Of a DNA stretch of 64,000 bases, positions 17,431 through 28,095 are shown in pieces. Both the position numbers and the translations under genes were made by a program. Origin of the DNA: Ectopseudomonas mendocina (lineage in GTDB: Bacteria > Pseudomonadota > Gammaproteobacteria > Pseudomonadales > Pseudomonadaceae); NCBI RefSeq assembly GCF_007049795.1, contig NZ_SCFY01000008.1:124001-188000 (forward strand). Direction: 5' to 3'. Each line of letters begins with the position of its first letter. Position 1 is the stretch's first letter. Under the pieces are notes generated by a model. That model saw nothing but the letters and a program-made list of their open reading frames with translations, searched no databases and had not been told where the DNA came from.

Positions 17431-18540
17431 TCAGCACTCGCCATCGAGACTGGCGATCCAACGGTCGATCACCTCCAGCCCTTCGCGGTGGGAGGTGGAG
17501 CGACCCACCTCGGGCATCATGATGCTGGGATCGGTGCTGTGCAGGCGGAAGCTCAGCACTGACTTTTCCGGCGCACCGGGATGGATGTCCACCAGGCGAT
17601 CACCGGAGCCCTTGCCCGCGGCCACTGGTTGCTTGCACAGACCATAGGCGATGCTCAGCGGCGTAGCCGGATCGGCATACAAACCTGAGGTACGCCCCGG
17701 CCCTTCAGGGTTATGGCAGTGCGAGCAGTTGGCATCCAGGTAACTGCGTGCCTGATGTTCCAGCCCCTCCCCTTCGCGCGGCGCGCCCCACAGGGCATTG
17801 CGTGGAACGCTGGCTATGTCAGCCGGAACACCTTGCAGAAAACCGATACCCTGCCAGTGCAGTAACTGGTTGGCCGCTCCATCGACATAGGCAAAATCCT
17901 TGTTCAGATGACGCGCCTTCGGCCCTAACGGCTGCACACCCTTGCCCGCCTGCTCCTCATGACAACCCGCGCACTGGTTGGCGTCCGGCACCTGATAGTC
18001 GACCGCCAGTATCTCGCCGCGCTCATCGTGCAACGCCAGGTCGAAGCTGGCACCGGCCCATTCCAGGGTCGCCTCACGCTGGGCATCGTCCCAGACATAG
18101 GGCAAGGCCACCCAGCCTTGCTCCTGACGCAGCAGGATACGCGTCTCGATCAGCCTCACCCGTTCAAGCTCTACCACTTCCGTGTCGCGCTGCTCGTTGC
18201 GCAGCAAGCGCCCTTGAGCGTCGCGCGGGTAATAGAAGGTCTTGCTCAGTACCGTGCCCACCGGATAATCGAAGCGCGCCTCGCCGTACTGCGCACTGCT
18301 TCCCTGCGGCATCCAGATGGTACGAAGCTTGTGCGCATAGTCGGTGAACAGCGGCGTATTGAGGTCATAGGGCAACACACTGTTGGCTGGCTGCAGTTGG
18401 CCATCGCGCTGTTGCAGCACGGCCCAGCTACTGAGTTTTTCCGGGTAGTGGTCACCGCTGGGCATGTACAAAGGCGAATGCGGCGGCGGCTTACAAGCAG
18501 CGAGCAGCACGGCAATCAGCAATATCCAGCCGTTGTTCAT
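17431..18540 (-). CDS. SO2930-type diheme c-type cytochrome lipoprotein
   Basis: 369 residues with a lipoprotein signal (ILLIAVLLAACKPPP). Two heme-binding CxxCH motifs are visible, CAGCHEEQ (about residue 190) and CSHCHNPEG (about residue 275). The N-terminal 180 residues form a separate beta-rich domain (LPYDLNTPLFTDYAHKLRTIWMPQG). It matches the conserved family that is nearly always paired with a parallel beta-helix protein, as here: its ATG overlaps the stop of the upstream gene (18537-18540). It is expected in the periplasm, anchored to a membrane. The electron partner and role are unknown; I infer that it transfers electrons in a process that also needs the beta-helix protein. Confidence 0.85.
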   Translation of the reverse strand: MNNGWILLIAVLLAACKPPPHSPLYMPSGDHYPEKLSSWAVLQQRDGQLQPANSVLPYDLNTPLFTDYAHKLRTIWMPQGSSAQYGEARFDYPVGTVLSKTFYYPRDAQGRLLRNEQRDTEVVELERVRLIETRILLRQEQGWVALPYVWDDAQREATLEWAGASFDLALHDERGEILAVDYQVPDANQCAGCHEEQAGKGVQPLGPKARHLNKDFAYVDGAANQLLHWQGIGFLQGVPADIASVPRNALWGAPREGEGLEHQARSYLDANCSHCHNPEGPGRTSGLYADPATPLSIAYGLCKQPVAAGKGSGDRLVDIHPGAPEKSVLSFRLHSTDPSIMMPEVGRSTSHREGLEVIDRWIASLDGEC

Positions 18541-19784
18541 GCGCCCTCGCCTTTCTCTGCCAACGCGGCGCGCAGCTCGACGGCAGGAAGACGAGGCAGC
18601 TCGCAGCGGTGTGGCTCGATGTCCGTGCTGATGTTCTTGTAGCCGCCCGGTCCATCAACGTTGATGATCCCGGCCTCGCCATTGTCGATGCAGATGGCCA
18701 GCTCAACCGGCAGCTTGCCGTCGACCAGCTTTTCAGGGTTCACGTAGCCATCCCAGAGGATGTCCGGCAGGCGCCCATTGAGCCCGAACTTGGCCAGCCT
18801 CAGGGCCTTGAGTTCGAGGTTGTCAGGGCTTTCACCGCCCGGGCCGAAACGATTGCCTTGGATATGAATGGCTTCCGGGTAGGGGTCGAAATCATCGGTC
18901 GTGGAAAGATCGGTGTAACCGGTGCTGAAGTAACTGCTGACGATGACGTTGGCGGTGCGGTGGTCGCCAATGTCGTTGTCGAAGATTTCCACCTTGTCGT
19001 TGGAGTTGACCAGCACTCCAGAGCCCGCCGGCACACTGGCGACCGGCGTGCCCTTGTGGCCGAAGTTCTTGTGGTTGTTGCCCTCGACCTTGTTGCGGTA
19101 GACGCGTGTGGTGTGCCCTGGCTGCGGCAGGTTGGGCATGTTGAATACCAGAATGCCGCCGGTGTTGCCGGTGGCGACGTTGTCGTAAACGTCGGCACCG
19201 ATGGTGTTTTCGATTTCGATACCAGCGACGTTGCGCTCGGCACGGCTGTTGCGCACCACCACGTTGCGCGACTGGCCGACGTAGATGCCGGCGTCCGAAG
19301 CACCGATGGCCACCACGCCGTCGATCAGCACGTTCTCGGTCTGCACCGGATAGATGCCATAAGCACCATTCTCGGTAGCCGGGCCATTGGTCCACTCGGT
19401 ACGTACGCGGCGGATGATGATGTTCTGACCGCCCACGACCTTGAGCGCATCGCCCTTGGTATCCTCCAGCGCCAGATCCTCGATGGTGAAGTCGGAGGCG
19501 TTCACCAGCAGCCCTTCGGCACCCGACTTCTGTCCTTTGAAGTTGAGGATGGTCTGATCCATGCCGGCCCCGCGCAACGTCACCCCACTAACCTTGAGAC
19601 TCAGGCTACGGTCAAGTTGCCAGGTGCCCGCGGGGATTTTGATCACCTCACCCGGCTTGGCCTTGATCAACTGCGTCTGCAGTTGCTTCTGAAAGTCGAG
19701 ACTGGCCACGGGCGGCGCTTCGCTCTCCCCACATGCAGCCAACAACAGGGACAGAGCGATAACAGAGGGAGCAGCAAGGCGCAT
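18537..19784 (-). CDS. Parallel beta-helix repeat lipoprotein
   Basis: 415 residues with a lipoprotein signal (LSLLLAACGESEA). The body shows stacked right-handed beta-helix rungs of about 22-25 residues with repeated V/I-x-V and NxA elements (FTIEDLALEDTKGDALKVVGG, NVVVRNSRAERNVAGIEIEN, ADVYDNVATGNTGGILVFN), as in pectate-lyase or carbohydrate-binding folds. No polysaccharide-lyase catalytic set could be identified. It is the first gene of a two-gene operon with the diheme cytochrome, and CGGAG precedes the start. Pairs like this are conserved in gamma-proteobacteria, but I know of no assigned function. The upstream region has a palindrome over the promoter. Confidence 0.85.
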   Translation of the reverse strand: MRLAAPSVIALSLLLAACGESEAPPVASLDFQKQLQTQLIKAKPGEVIKIPAGTWQLDRSLSLKVSGVTLRGAGMDQTILNFKGQKSGAEGLLVNASDFTIEDLALEDTKGDALKVVGGQNIIIRRVRTEWTNGPATENGAYGIYPVQTENVLIDGVVAIGASDAGIYVGQSRNVVVRNSRAERNVAGIEIENTIGADVYDNVATGNTGGILVFNMPNLPQPGHTTRVYRNKVEGNNHKNFGHKGTPVASVPAGSGVLVNSNDKVEIFDNDIGDHRTANVIVSSYFSTGYTDLSTTDDFDPYPEAIHIQGNRFGPGGESPDNLELKALRLAKFGLNGRLPDILWDGYVNPEKLVDGKLPVELAICIDNGEAGIINVDGPGGYKNISTDIEPHRCELPRLPAVELRAALAEKGEGA

Positions 19785-19799
19785 GGCAGGACTCCGATG

Positions 19800-19844
19800 T
19801 TGTTTTTATATTGGAACTATAGTGCCAATATAAAAACAAACCAA
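19800..19844 (-). promoter_or_regulatory. 40-bp near-perfect palindrome over a sigma-70 promoter
   Basis: The arms TTGTTTTTATATTGG (19800-19814) and its exact complement (19825-19839) flank a centre that is itself the palindrome ACTATAGT (19816-19823), so only one symmetric pair mismatches over 40 bases. On the minus strand, TTGGTT (19839-19844) and TATAGT (19816-19821) with 17-base spacing make a promoter for the beta-helix/cytochrome operon. The dyad covers the spacer and -10, as expected for a repressor operator. The regulator is not in the window. Confidence 0.55.
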
Positions 19845-19960
19845 GCCTGCCATGCATCACAAGCCGAGCCATAAAACCAGGCGAGACGCTTGCAGCCCTT
19901 ACCCGGAAACAACAGACTACGTCGGCCATCTCTACCCCCACAGCCCAAGGACAGGCCGCC

Positions 19961-20689
19961 ATGCACACCCTCGAACGCATCTATCCGTTGAAGATGGATG
20001 AGCGCCTGGCCGCCGACCAGGCCACTCTCTACCTGCACATGCAGCGCTATGAATTCGCCAGCGACTCGCTGGCAGGCTCGCGCGTGCTCGACATGGCGTG
20101 TGGCTGTGGTTACGGCAGTGCATTGTTGGCTGAACGGCATCCGGACAAGCAGATCACCGGTATCGACATCGATCCCGAAGCCATTGCTTACGCGCAGACG
20201 AATTATCAACGCCCCAACCTGCACTATCAGTGCGCCAACGCCGAAACCTTCGCCGACAGCGCAGGCTTCGACAGCATCATCAGCCTGGAGACCATCGAGC
20301 ACCTGCCGGATCCGGTGCGCCTGGTAGAAAACCTCTCACGACTGCTGGCCCAAGGTGGTCGCATCATTGCCTCGGTGCCAACCACGCCAACGCTCGACGG
20401 CAACCCGCACCATCTGCATGATTTCAGCCCAGCCAGCTTCGCCCGCCTGTTCCGTCGCCATGGCTTGCACCCGCATGAGCGCTTCGAGCAGATCCAGCAC
20501 TGGGAATTTTCCGGACTGTTCAAGAAGTCGGAGAAAAAAGAGGCCCGCCAGCACCGCTCGGAAGGTGTCGGCAATGCCGTGCTGGCGTACTACCGCAGCC
20601 ACCCGCTGTATCTGTTCAGGCGCTTGTGGTCGATACTGCGCTACGGCCCGAGCAACCGTTACCTGACCTGCCGTTTCAGCGCTGACTGA
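19961..20689 (+). CDS. Class I SAM-dependent methyltransferase
   Basis: 242 residues, soluble. Motif I is VLDMACGCGYGSALLAE (about residues 45-60), followed by GIDIDPEAIAYA (acidic residue for SAM ribose), then FDSIISLETIEHLPDP and a post-motif GGRIIASVPTTPTLDGNPHHLHDF. This is the Methyltransf_11/UbiG-like pattern of small-molecule methyltransferases. The C-terminal 60 residues (HYRSHPLYLFRRLWSILRYG) are basic and aromatic. Its substrate is not predictable. It stands alone, facing away from the beta-helix operon and convergent with ygiQ. A strong hairpin terminator follows at 20761-20791. Confidence 0.8.
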   Translation: MHTLERIYPLKMDERLAADQATLYLHMQRYEFASDSLAGSRVLDMACGCGYGSALLAERHPDKQITGIDIDPEAIAYAQTNYQRPNLHYQCANAETFADSAGFDSIISLETIEHLPDPVRLVENLSRLLAQGGRIIASVPTTPTLDGNPHHLHDFSPASFARLFRRHGLHPHERFEQIQHWEFSGLFKKSEKKEARQHRSEGVGNAVLAYYRSHPLYLFRRLWSILRYGPSNRYLTCRFSAD

Positions 20690-20713
20690 GATGACCGCAC
20701 CTCACGCGACAAT

Positions 20714-20735
20714 GGTGGGCTGAAGCCCACCCTAC
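20714..20735. repeat. Short dispersed palindrome ending CCCTAC
   Basis: GGTGGGCT (20714-20721), a 2-base loop, and its complement (20724-20731) followed by CTAC. It belongs by appearance to the short intergenic palindromes also seen at 25313, 34134, 50375 and 50446. Confidence 0.6.
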
Positions 20736-20760
20736 CAGATACCGGCCAGAGCCTCTGAAA

Positions 20761-20791
20761 CGAAAACGCCAGCATAATGCTGGCGTTTTCG
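20761..20791. terminator. Bidirectional hairpin terminator between methyltransferase and ygiQ
   Basis: Perfect 14-bp arms CGAAAACGCCAGCA / TGCTGGCGTTTTCG with a 3-base loop, A-rich on one side and T-rich on the other, between convergent genes. Confidence 0.8.
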
Positions 20792-20808
20792 TGAGCGTTA
20801 CCGATGAT

Positions 20809-23109
<2,301 letters not shown>

Positions 23110-23405
23110 ATTTTTTGATCAGCGGGCTATCACGAGGGGCGCGGATAATAGCACAAAAATTGACCAAACCAGACTAATACGCTGGGTTTAATAGCACCTG
23201 CGCGCACCACGGCAAACGCTCAAACGGGCGCACAGATCACTCACCTGGCTACTGGCTACTGGCTCTTGCCCAGCGCCGACCTCAGGAAAGAAAGGATAGA
23301 GAAATCAGTTCTTTTCCTGCAGTAGCCTTACGCCATATTTGTTTTCGTCCGATAACAATCCCGTGCATATACTCAAGTACTCGGTCAGCCGACGCCAGGA
23401 CATCT

Positions 23406-25316
23406 ATGCCGCGGCGCTTCGCCTTTCTGCTCGCTCTTCTGCTGGGACTGTCGATCACGGGCCCGGCAGCGGCGTCAGTGGTACTCACCGACGCCAGCAG
23501 CGGCATGCCGCTCAATGCGCATATCGAGTTGCTGGAAGACACCCAAGGCACCCTGACCATCGACGACCTTGCCAGCCCTGAGCAGCAGTCGCGTTTTCAA
23601 CCCGCCAACGGCCGAGCCAGTGTCGGCCAGAGCCTCAATCCCTGGTGGATCAAACTCACTCTGCAACGCGACATGTACGCTCCTGCCTACTGGGTACTGG
23701 AGGTGGGCTCAGTGACTCAGCTGGACCTGCAGCTCTATCTCCCTGACGGCCAGGGTGGCTGGCAGTTGCGTCAGTCCGGCGAGCGAGTCCCCTTCAGCGA
23801 AAACCGCGACCACCCCTACCGACGCATGGTGTTCGACCTACCGACCCTGGGTGAGCAGCCAAAGACCCTCTACTTGCGCGCCTTCGACCCGGCAGGCAAC
23901 TCCTTCCCGCTGCGAGTCTGGCAACTCGAAGACCTCACGCAAGTGGCCACCCGCGAGAACCTGGCGCTCGGAGCTATCTATGGCGTGGTTTTCGCGCTGC
24001 TGTTGTACAACCTGTTCATCCTCATCTCGCTGCGCGACAAGGCCTATTTCTGGTATGTGCTGACCACTGCCTTCGCCCTGCTGTTCATCATGAGCATGAC
24101 CGGCCATGGCGCACAGTACCTGTGGCCAAACCATGCGGTGCCGGCGTGGCTTGATCGCATCACCCTACCCTCGCTATGGGGCCTGTTCGCCAGCCGCTTC
24201 ATCCAGACACTGTTGCAGACGCGTATCTACGTGCGCTGGGCGCATCACCTGCTGAACATGGCCTGCGTGATCTACCTGATCGCCATCGTTCTGACCCTGT
24301 TCGATCAGCGCTATCTCGCCGCCTGGGCCATCGCCCTGCTGTCGCTGACCAGCATCCCAGCAGCTCTGGGCAGCGCCGTGATCCGCTGGCGCCAGGGTTT
24401 CTTCCCAGCGCAGCTGTATCTGTACGGCTACGGGTTGGTCCTGGGCAGTGTCGCCATTCTGCTGCTGCGTACCACCGGCGTGCTGCAGCCGGCCGAGTGG
24501 AATGCCTACGTGTTCCCTCTGGCAGTGGCTGCCGAATCCATCCTGTTCTCCTTCGCCCTGGCCTATCGCATCCAGATCCTCAAACAGGAGCGCGCCGTTG
24601 CATTGCAACAGGCAGATCGCGAGAAAACCGCACGTTTGGCGCAACTGCAGGCCAGTGCCGATGAACTGCAAGCTGCAGTGACCGCACGCACCGCCGAGCT
24701 GGCCGCTACCAACGAGCAACTACGTGAACGCGAGCGTGAACTGCAGCACGCCGCCTTCCATGACTCGCTGACCGAACTGCCCAACCGGCGTTACCTGGTC
24801 GAGCGCTGCGAGTCGGCCCTGGCTCATGCCGAACGGCACAATGAAAGCGTGGCATTGCTGTTGATCGATCTGGACCATTTCAAGCCGATCAATGACCGCT
24901 TCGGTCACGCCGCCGGCGACCTGATGCTGCAGGTAATTGCCATGCGCCTGCGCGAGCACGTTCGCGCCGGTGATGCGGTTGCACGCCTGGGCGGCGATGA
25001 GTTCGCCGCGCTGATCTGCGGCAGCGATGCCGAAAGCCAGGCCCGGGAAATCGCTGAGCGCTTGCTGGCCGAGCTATCCGAGCCCGTGCACTACGGCGCC
25101 GAGCGACTGCGCGTAACCATCAGCATCGGCGTAGCACTCTATCCGCGCCATGCGAAGAACTTCACCGGGCTGTACAAGGCGGCAGACATGGCCCTTTACC
25201 GGGTGAAGGAGCGGGGCCGCTCCGGTTCGCGCGTACATGGCGACGATGGCGAACTGAGCGAACAGGCCTGCCTGGAGCTGGACGTACTTAAAGTCCCCAG
25301 CGGCCTGGCCCTATAG
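23406..25316 (+). CDS. nicD: Diguanylate cyclase with 7TMR-DISM sensor (NicD-like)
   Basis: 636 residues. After a signal-like segment comes a periplasmic 7TMR-DISMED2 sensor domain (about 30-165, WWIKLTLQRDMYAPAYWVLEVGSV). Seven transmembrane helices (about 185-390) and a coiled coil (about 395-450) follow, then a GGDEF domain with intact GGDEF at 529-533 and an inhibitory I-site RAGD just before it. It should make c-di-GMP in response to an external cue. In P. aeruginosa NicD (PA4929) takes part in glutamate-induced biofilm dispersal. The same position between ygiQ and alr supports orthology. Its TAG stop lies at the edge of a short palindromic repeat. Confidence 0.88.
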   Translation: MPRRFAFLLALLLGLSITGPAAASVVLTDASSGMPLNAHIELLEDTQGTLTIDDLASPEQQSRFQPANGRASVGQSLNPWWIKLTLQRDMYAPAYWVLEVGSVTQLDLQLYLPDGQGGWQLRQSGERVPFSENRDHPYRRMVFDLPTLGEQPKTLYLRAFDPAGNSFPLRVWQLEDLTQVATRENLALGAIYGVVFALLLYNLFILISLRDKAYFWYVLTTAFALLFIMSMTGHGAQYLWPNHAVPAWLDRITLPSLWGLFASRFIQTLLQTRIYVRWAHHLLNMACVIYLIAIVLTLFDQRYLAAWAIALLSLTSIPAALGSAVIRWRQGFFPAQLYLYGYGLVLGSVAILLLRTTGVLQPAEWNAYVFPLAVAAESILFSFALAYRIQILKQERAVALQQADREKTARLAQLQASADELQAAVTARTAELAATNEQLRERERELQHAAFHDSLTELPNRRYLVERCESALAHAERHNESVALLLIDLDHFKPINDRFGHAAGDLMLQVIAMRLREHVRAGDAVARLGGDEFAALICGSDAESQAREIAERLLAELSEPVHYGAERLRVTISIGVALYPRHAKNFTGLYKAADMALYRVKERGRSGSRVHGDDGELSEQACLELDVLKVPSGLAL

Positions 25317-25336
25317 GCGGGTGCAACCCGCCCTAC
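25313..25336. repeat. Short palindrome overlapping the nicD stop codon
   Basis: GGCGGGT (25316-25322), loop GCA, ACCCGCC (25326-25332), then CTAC. The repeat begins with the TAG that is the nicD stop. Confidence 0.6.
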
Positions 25337-25347
25337 CTGAAATCCTG

Positions 25348-26424
25348 CTAGCCGATATAGCGCCGCGGCACCCGCGCAGTGACCTTGCTCAGCAACTCAT
25401 AGCCGATAGTGCCGCACGCCATGGCCACTTCATCCACCGGCAACTGGCCGCCCCACAGCTCCACCGGCGAATCGACATCGGCTTCCGGTAGGTCCGTGAT
25501 ATCCACCGCCAACATGTCCATCGACACCCTGCCCGCCAGCTTGGCGCGCTGCCCCTCGATCAACACCGGCGTGCCACTGGGCGCGTGACGCGGATAACCA
25601 TCGGCATAACCACAGCTGACCGTGGCAATACGCGAAGGCCGCTCGGCCACCCAGGCCGCGCCATAACCAACGCTTTCACCGACTGCCACCTCACGCACGG
25701 CGATCACCCGCGCAGCCAGGGTCATGGCCGGTTTCAGCCCCAGTTCGCGCGCACTCAGTTCGGCGAACGGCGTGGCGCCGTAGAGCATGATGCCGGGGCG
25801 CAGCCAATCCATATGCGCCGCCGGAATGGTCAGCACGGCCGCCGAATTGGCCAACGAACGATGATTGAAATCCAGATCCAGCAGATCGAGAAAGCGCTCG
25901 ACCTGCAGCTCCGTCAGCGGATGGCCGCGCTCGTCGGCGCAGGCGAAATGGCTAAGCAGGTTGAGCTCGGCAACCTGCTCGGCGTCTTCGAGCCGTGCAT
26001 GCCACTGGCGCAGGCTGGCGGCATCGAAACCGAGGCGGTGCATGCCCGAATCCAGCTTGAGCCAGACGTTGAGAGGGCGCACCAAATCACTGGCGATCAG
26101 CGCCTCGGCCTGCGCCGCGCTCTGTAGCACCAGATCCAGCCCCAGCTGCGCAGCGATGGCATATTCACTCGCCTCGAAGCTGCCCTCCAGCAGCAGGATA
26201 CGCGCCTCACCGTGCATGGCGCGCACCTCGGCCGCCTCCTCCAGACAGGCCACGGCAAAGCCATCGGCAATCTCGTGCAACGCCGTGACCACCTCGCGCA
26301 CACCATGACCATAGGCGTTGGCCTTGACCACGGCGAAGGCCTGGCGCCCGGGCGCGCAGCGCTTGGCCACGGCGTAGTTATGAGCGATGGCAGAGAGGTC
26401 GACGATGGCGGCAAGCGGACGCAT
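25348..26424 (-). CDS. alr: Alanine racemase
   Basis: 358 residues from the ATG at 26424 (RPLAAIVDLSAIAHNYAVAKR). The PLP lysine is K34 in VVKANAYGHG and the second-base tyrosine region is ESVGYGAAWVA; both are intact. It interconverts L- and D-alanine for peptidoglycan. The in-frame ATG at 26457 is rejected because it sits inside the terminator hairpin that follows dnaB. The chosen start lies only about 16 bases past the end of that hairpin and has no clear Shine-Dalgarno. The order dnaB-alr is conserved in Pseudomonas. Confidence 0.93.
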   Translation of the reverse strand: MRPLAAIVDLSAIAHNYAVAKRCAPGRQAFAVVKANAYGHGVREVVTALHEIADGFAVACLEEAAEVRAMHGEARILLLEGSFEASEYAIAAQLGLDLVLQSAAQAEALIASDLVRPLNVWLKLDSGMHRLGFDAASLRQWHARLEDAEQVAELNLLSHFACADERGHPLTELQVERFLDLLDLDFNHRSLANSAAVLTIPAAHMDWLRPGIMLYGATPFAELSARELGLKPAMTLAARVIAVREVAVGESVGYGAAWVAERPSRIATVSCGYADGYPRHAPSGTPVLIEGQRAKLAGRVSMDMLAVDITDLPEADVDSPVELWGGQLPVDEVAMACGTIGYELLSKVTARVPRRYIG

Positions 26425-26440
26425 GACGGAAGGCCTGAAC

Positions 26441-26480
26441 AAAAAACGGGCGCCCATCTTAACCGCTGGGCGCCCGTTTT
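26441..26480 (-). terminator. Rho-independent terminator between dnaB and alr
   Basis: Arms ACGGGCGCCCA (26446-26456) and TGGGCGCCCGT (26467-26477), extended by A/T pairs. On the minus strand the stem is followed by TTTTTT. It lies downstream of dnaB and immediately upstream of the alr start. Confidence 0.8.
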
Positions 26481-26547
26481 CATTGAGCGAGATCAGACTG
26501 TTGCCGTAGCCACGGGCTCTGCTGGCGAAACGTTCACCTTGCTTGAT

Positions 26548-26570
26548 TCGCGAGCAGAGCTCGCTCCTAC
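26548..26570. repeat. REP-like element (GCGAGC...GCTCGCTCCTAC)
   Basis: GCGAGC (26550-26555), loop AGA, GCTCGC (26559-26564), then TCCTAC. This matches the common Pseudomonas extragenic palindrome of the GTAGGAGCGAGC type. It lies between dnaB and alr. Confidence 0.65.
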
Positions 26571-26583
26571 ACTGCTCGCGCGG

Positions 26584-27978
26584 TTATTCGTCCTCGAACT
26601 GGTAGCTACCCGGTGCCAGGTTCTCGAAGCGCGAATATTTGCCGAGGAAGGCCAGGCGCGCCGTACCCAGCGGACCGTTACGCTGCTTGCCGATAATGAT
26701 CTCGGCTACGCCCTTGTACTCGGTCTCCGGGTGATACACCTCGTCGCGATAGACGAACAGGATGATGTCGGCGTCCTGCTCAATCGCACCGGATTCGCGC
26801 AGGTCGGAGTTGATCGGGCGCTTGTTGGGGCGCTGCTCCAGGCCACGGTTGAGCTGCGACAGGGCAATGACCGGGCAGTTGAATTCCTTGGCCAGGCCCT
26901 TGAGCGAGCGCGAGATCTCGGAAATTTCGTTGACCCGGCTATCGCCGCTGGAGCCAGGAATCTGCATCAGCTGCAGGTAGTCGACCATGATCAGGCCGAT
27001 CTCACCGTGCTCGCGTGCCAGACGCCGCGTGCGCGCCCGCATCTCGCTCGGGGAAATACCGGCGGTATCGTCGATGAACAGCTTGCGGTCGTTGAGCAGG
27101 TTGACCGCGCTGGTCAGCCGCGGCCAATCGTCGTCATCCAGCTGGCCGGCACGCACCTTGGTCTGGTCGATACGCCCCAGCGAGGCGAGCATACGGATGA
27201 CGATGGACTCCGACGGCATTTCCAGCGAGTAGACCAGAATCGCCTTGTCGCTGCGCATCAGCGCGTTTTCCACCAGGTTCATGGCGAAGGTGGTCTTACC
27301 CATCGACGGACGGCCGGCGACGATGATCATGTCGGCCGGCTGCAGACCGCTGGTCAGGTTATCCAGGTCATCGAAGCCGGTGGACAGACCGGTAATCGCG
27401 TCACCGTTGTTGAACAGCGTGTCGATGCGGTCGATGGCCTTGACCAGAATATCGTTGATGCCCACCGGCCCACCGGTCTTGGGGCGATCCTCGGCAATCT
27501 GGAAGATCAGCCGCTCCGCCTCGTCGAGAATCTCCTCGCCGGTGCGGCCTTCCGGGGCGTAGGCACTGTCGGCAATCTCATTGCTGATGCTGATCAGTTT
27601 GCGCAGGGTGGCGCGTTCGCGAATGATCTGCGCATAGGCCTTGATGTTGGCCACCGACGGCGTGTTCTTCGCCAGCTCGGCAAGATAAGCCAGGCCACCG
27701 ACTTGCGACAGCTGCCCTTCCTTGTCCAACTGCTCGGACAGCGTGACGACGTCGAAGGGTTCGTTACGCTCGGCCAGCTTGAAGATGGCGCGGAAGATCA
27801 GCCGGTGGTCGTGGCGATAGAAATCGACATCCGACACACCATCGAGCACACGCTCCCAGGCGTTGTTGTCGAGCATCAGGCCGCCGAGCACCGACTGTTC
27901 CGCCTCGATGGAGTGCGGAGGCACTTTCAGGGCGGCAGTCTGCAGGTCGTATTGCTCGGGAATGCTGATGTCGTTCAT
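26584..27978 (-). CDS. dnaB: Replicative DNA helicase DnaB
   Basis: 464 residues from the ATG at 27978 (NDISIPEQYDLQTAALKVPPHSIEAEQSVLGG). The N-terminal helical domain interacts with primase; the RecA-like domain has Walker A GRPSMGKTTFAMN, Walker B IGLIMVDYLQLM and the arginine-finger region SRVNEISEISRSLKGLAKE. It unwinds DNA at the replication fork as a hexamer. The longer frame to 28074 is rejected: its extra 32 residues cross a terminator-like hairpin and have no homology. No intein is present. Confidence 0.95.
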   Translation of the reverse strand: MNDISIPEQYDLQTAALKVPPHSIEAEQSVLGGLMLDNNAWERVLDGVSDVDFYRHDHRLIFRAIFKLAERNEPFDVVTLSEQLDKEGQLSQVGGLAYLAELAKNTPSVANIKAYAQIIRERATLRKLISISNEIADSAYAPEGRTGEEILDEAERLIFQIAEDRPKTGGPVGINDILVKAIDRIDTLFNNGDAITGLSTGFDDLDNLTSGLQPADMIIVAGRPSMGKTTFAMNLVENALMRSDKAILVYSLEMPSESIVIRMLASLGRIDQTKVRAGQLDDDDWPRLTSAVNLLNDRKLFIDDTAGISPSEMRARTRRLAREHGEIGLIMVDYLQLMQIPGSSGDSRVNEISEISRSLKGLAKEFNCPVIALSQLNRGLEQRPNKRPINSDLRESGAIEQDADIILFVYRDEVYHPETEYKGVAEIIIGKQRNGPLGTARLAFLGKYSRFENLAPGSYQFEDE

Positions 27979-28014
27979 AGGCTCGGGAAGAAAATGCTGC
28001 GATAGAAAAACAAA

Positions 28015-28044
28015 GGGCACGGATCGCAGAGCGATACCGTGCCC
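28015..28044 (-). terminator. Terminator-like hairpin after rplI, just before dnaB
   Basis: GGGCACGG-ATCGC arms close over a 3-base loop, and on the minus strand TTTGTTTTT follows. It ends about 36 bases before the dnaB ATG. A candidate dnaB promoter starts transcription at its edge, so it could be a 5' leader element instead. Confidence 0.6.
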
Positions 28045-28045
28045 G

Positions 28046-28074
28046 ATTGTCAGCAGACCTACGCTACAGCGCAA
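28046..28074 (-). promoter_or_regulatory. Candidate dnaB promoter
   Basis: Minus-strand TTGCGC (28069-28074), 17 bases, GACAAT (28046-28051), ending right before the hairpin that precedes dnaB. Moderate match only. Confidence 0.35.
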
Positions 28075-28095
28075 GCCCGCTTGGCGGCTACTTGA

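Noticed and set aside
19815..19830. A sigma-54 promoter (TGGCAC-N5-TTCC) within the palindrome on the minus strand.
   Set aside because: The -12 element lacks the essential GC (TTCC in place of TTGC), and the TGGCAC is explained by the dyad arm.
23329..23355. A FliA-like TCCGATAA upstream of nicD.
   Set aside because: The matching -35 position (TACGCCAT) agrees at only 3 of 8 bases.
26212..28005. A 597-codon plus-strand frame opposite dnaB; similar frames at 31465-33636 (opposite rnr), 36290-37627 (purA) and 62513-63838 (serB).
   Set aside because: GC-rich codon use leaves the antisense frame open; the minus-strand genes have intact family motifs, and the antisense proteins show none.
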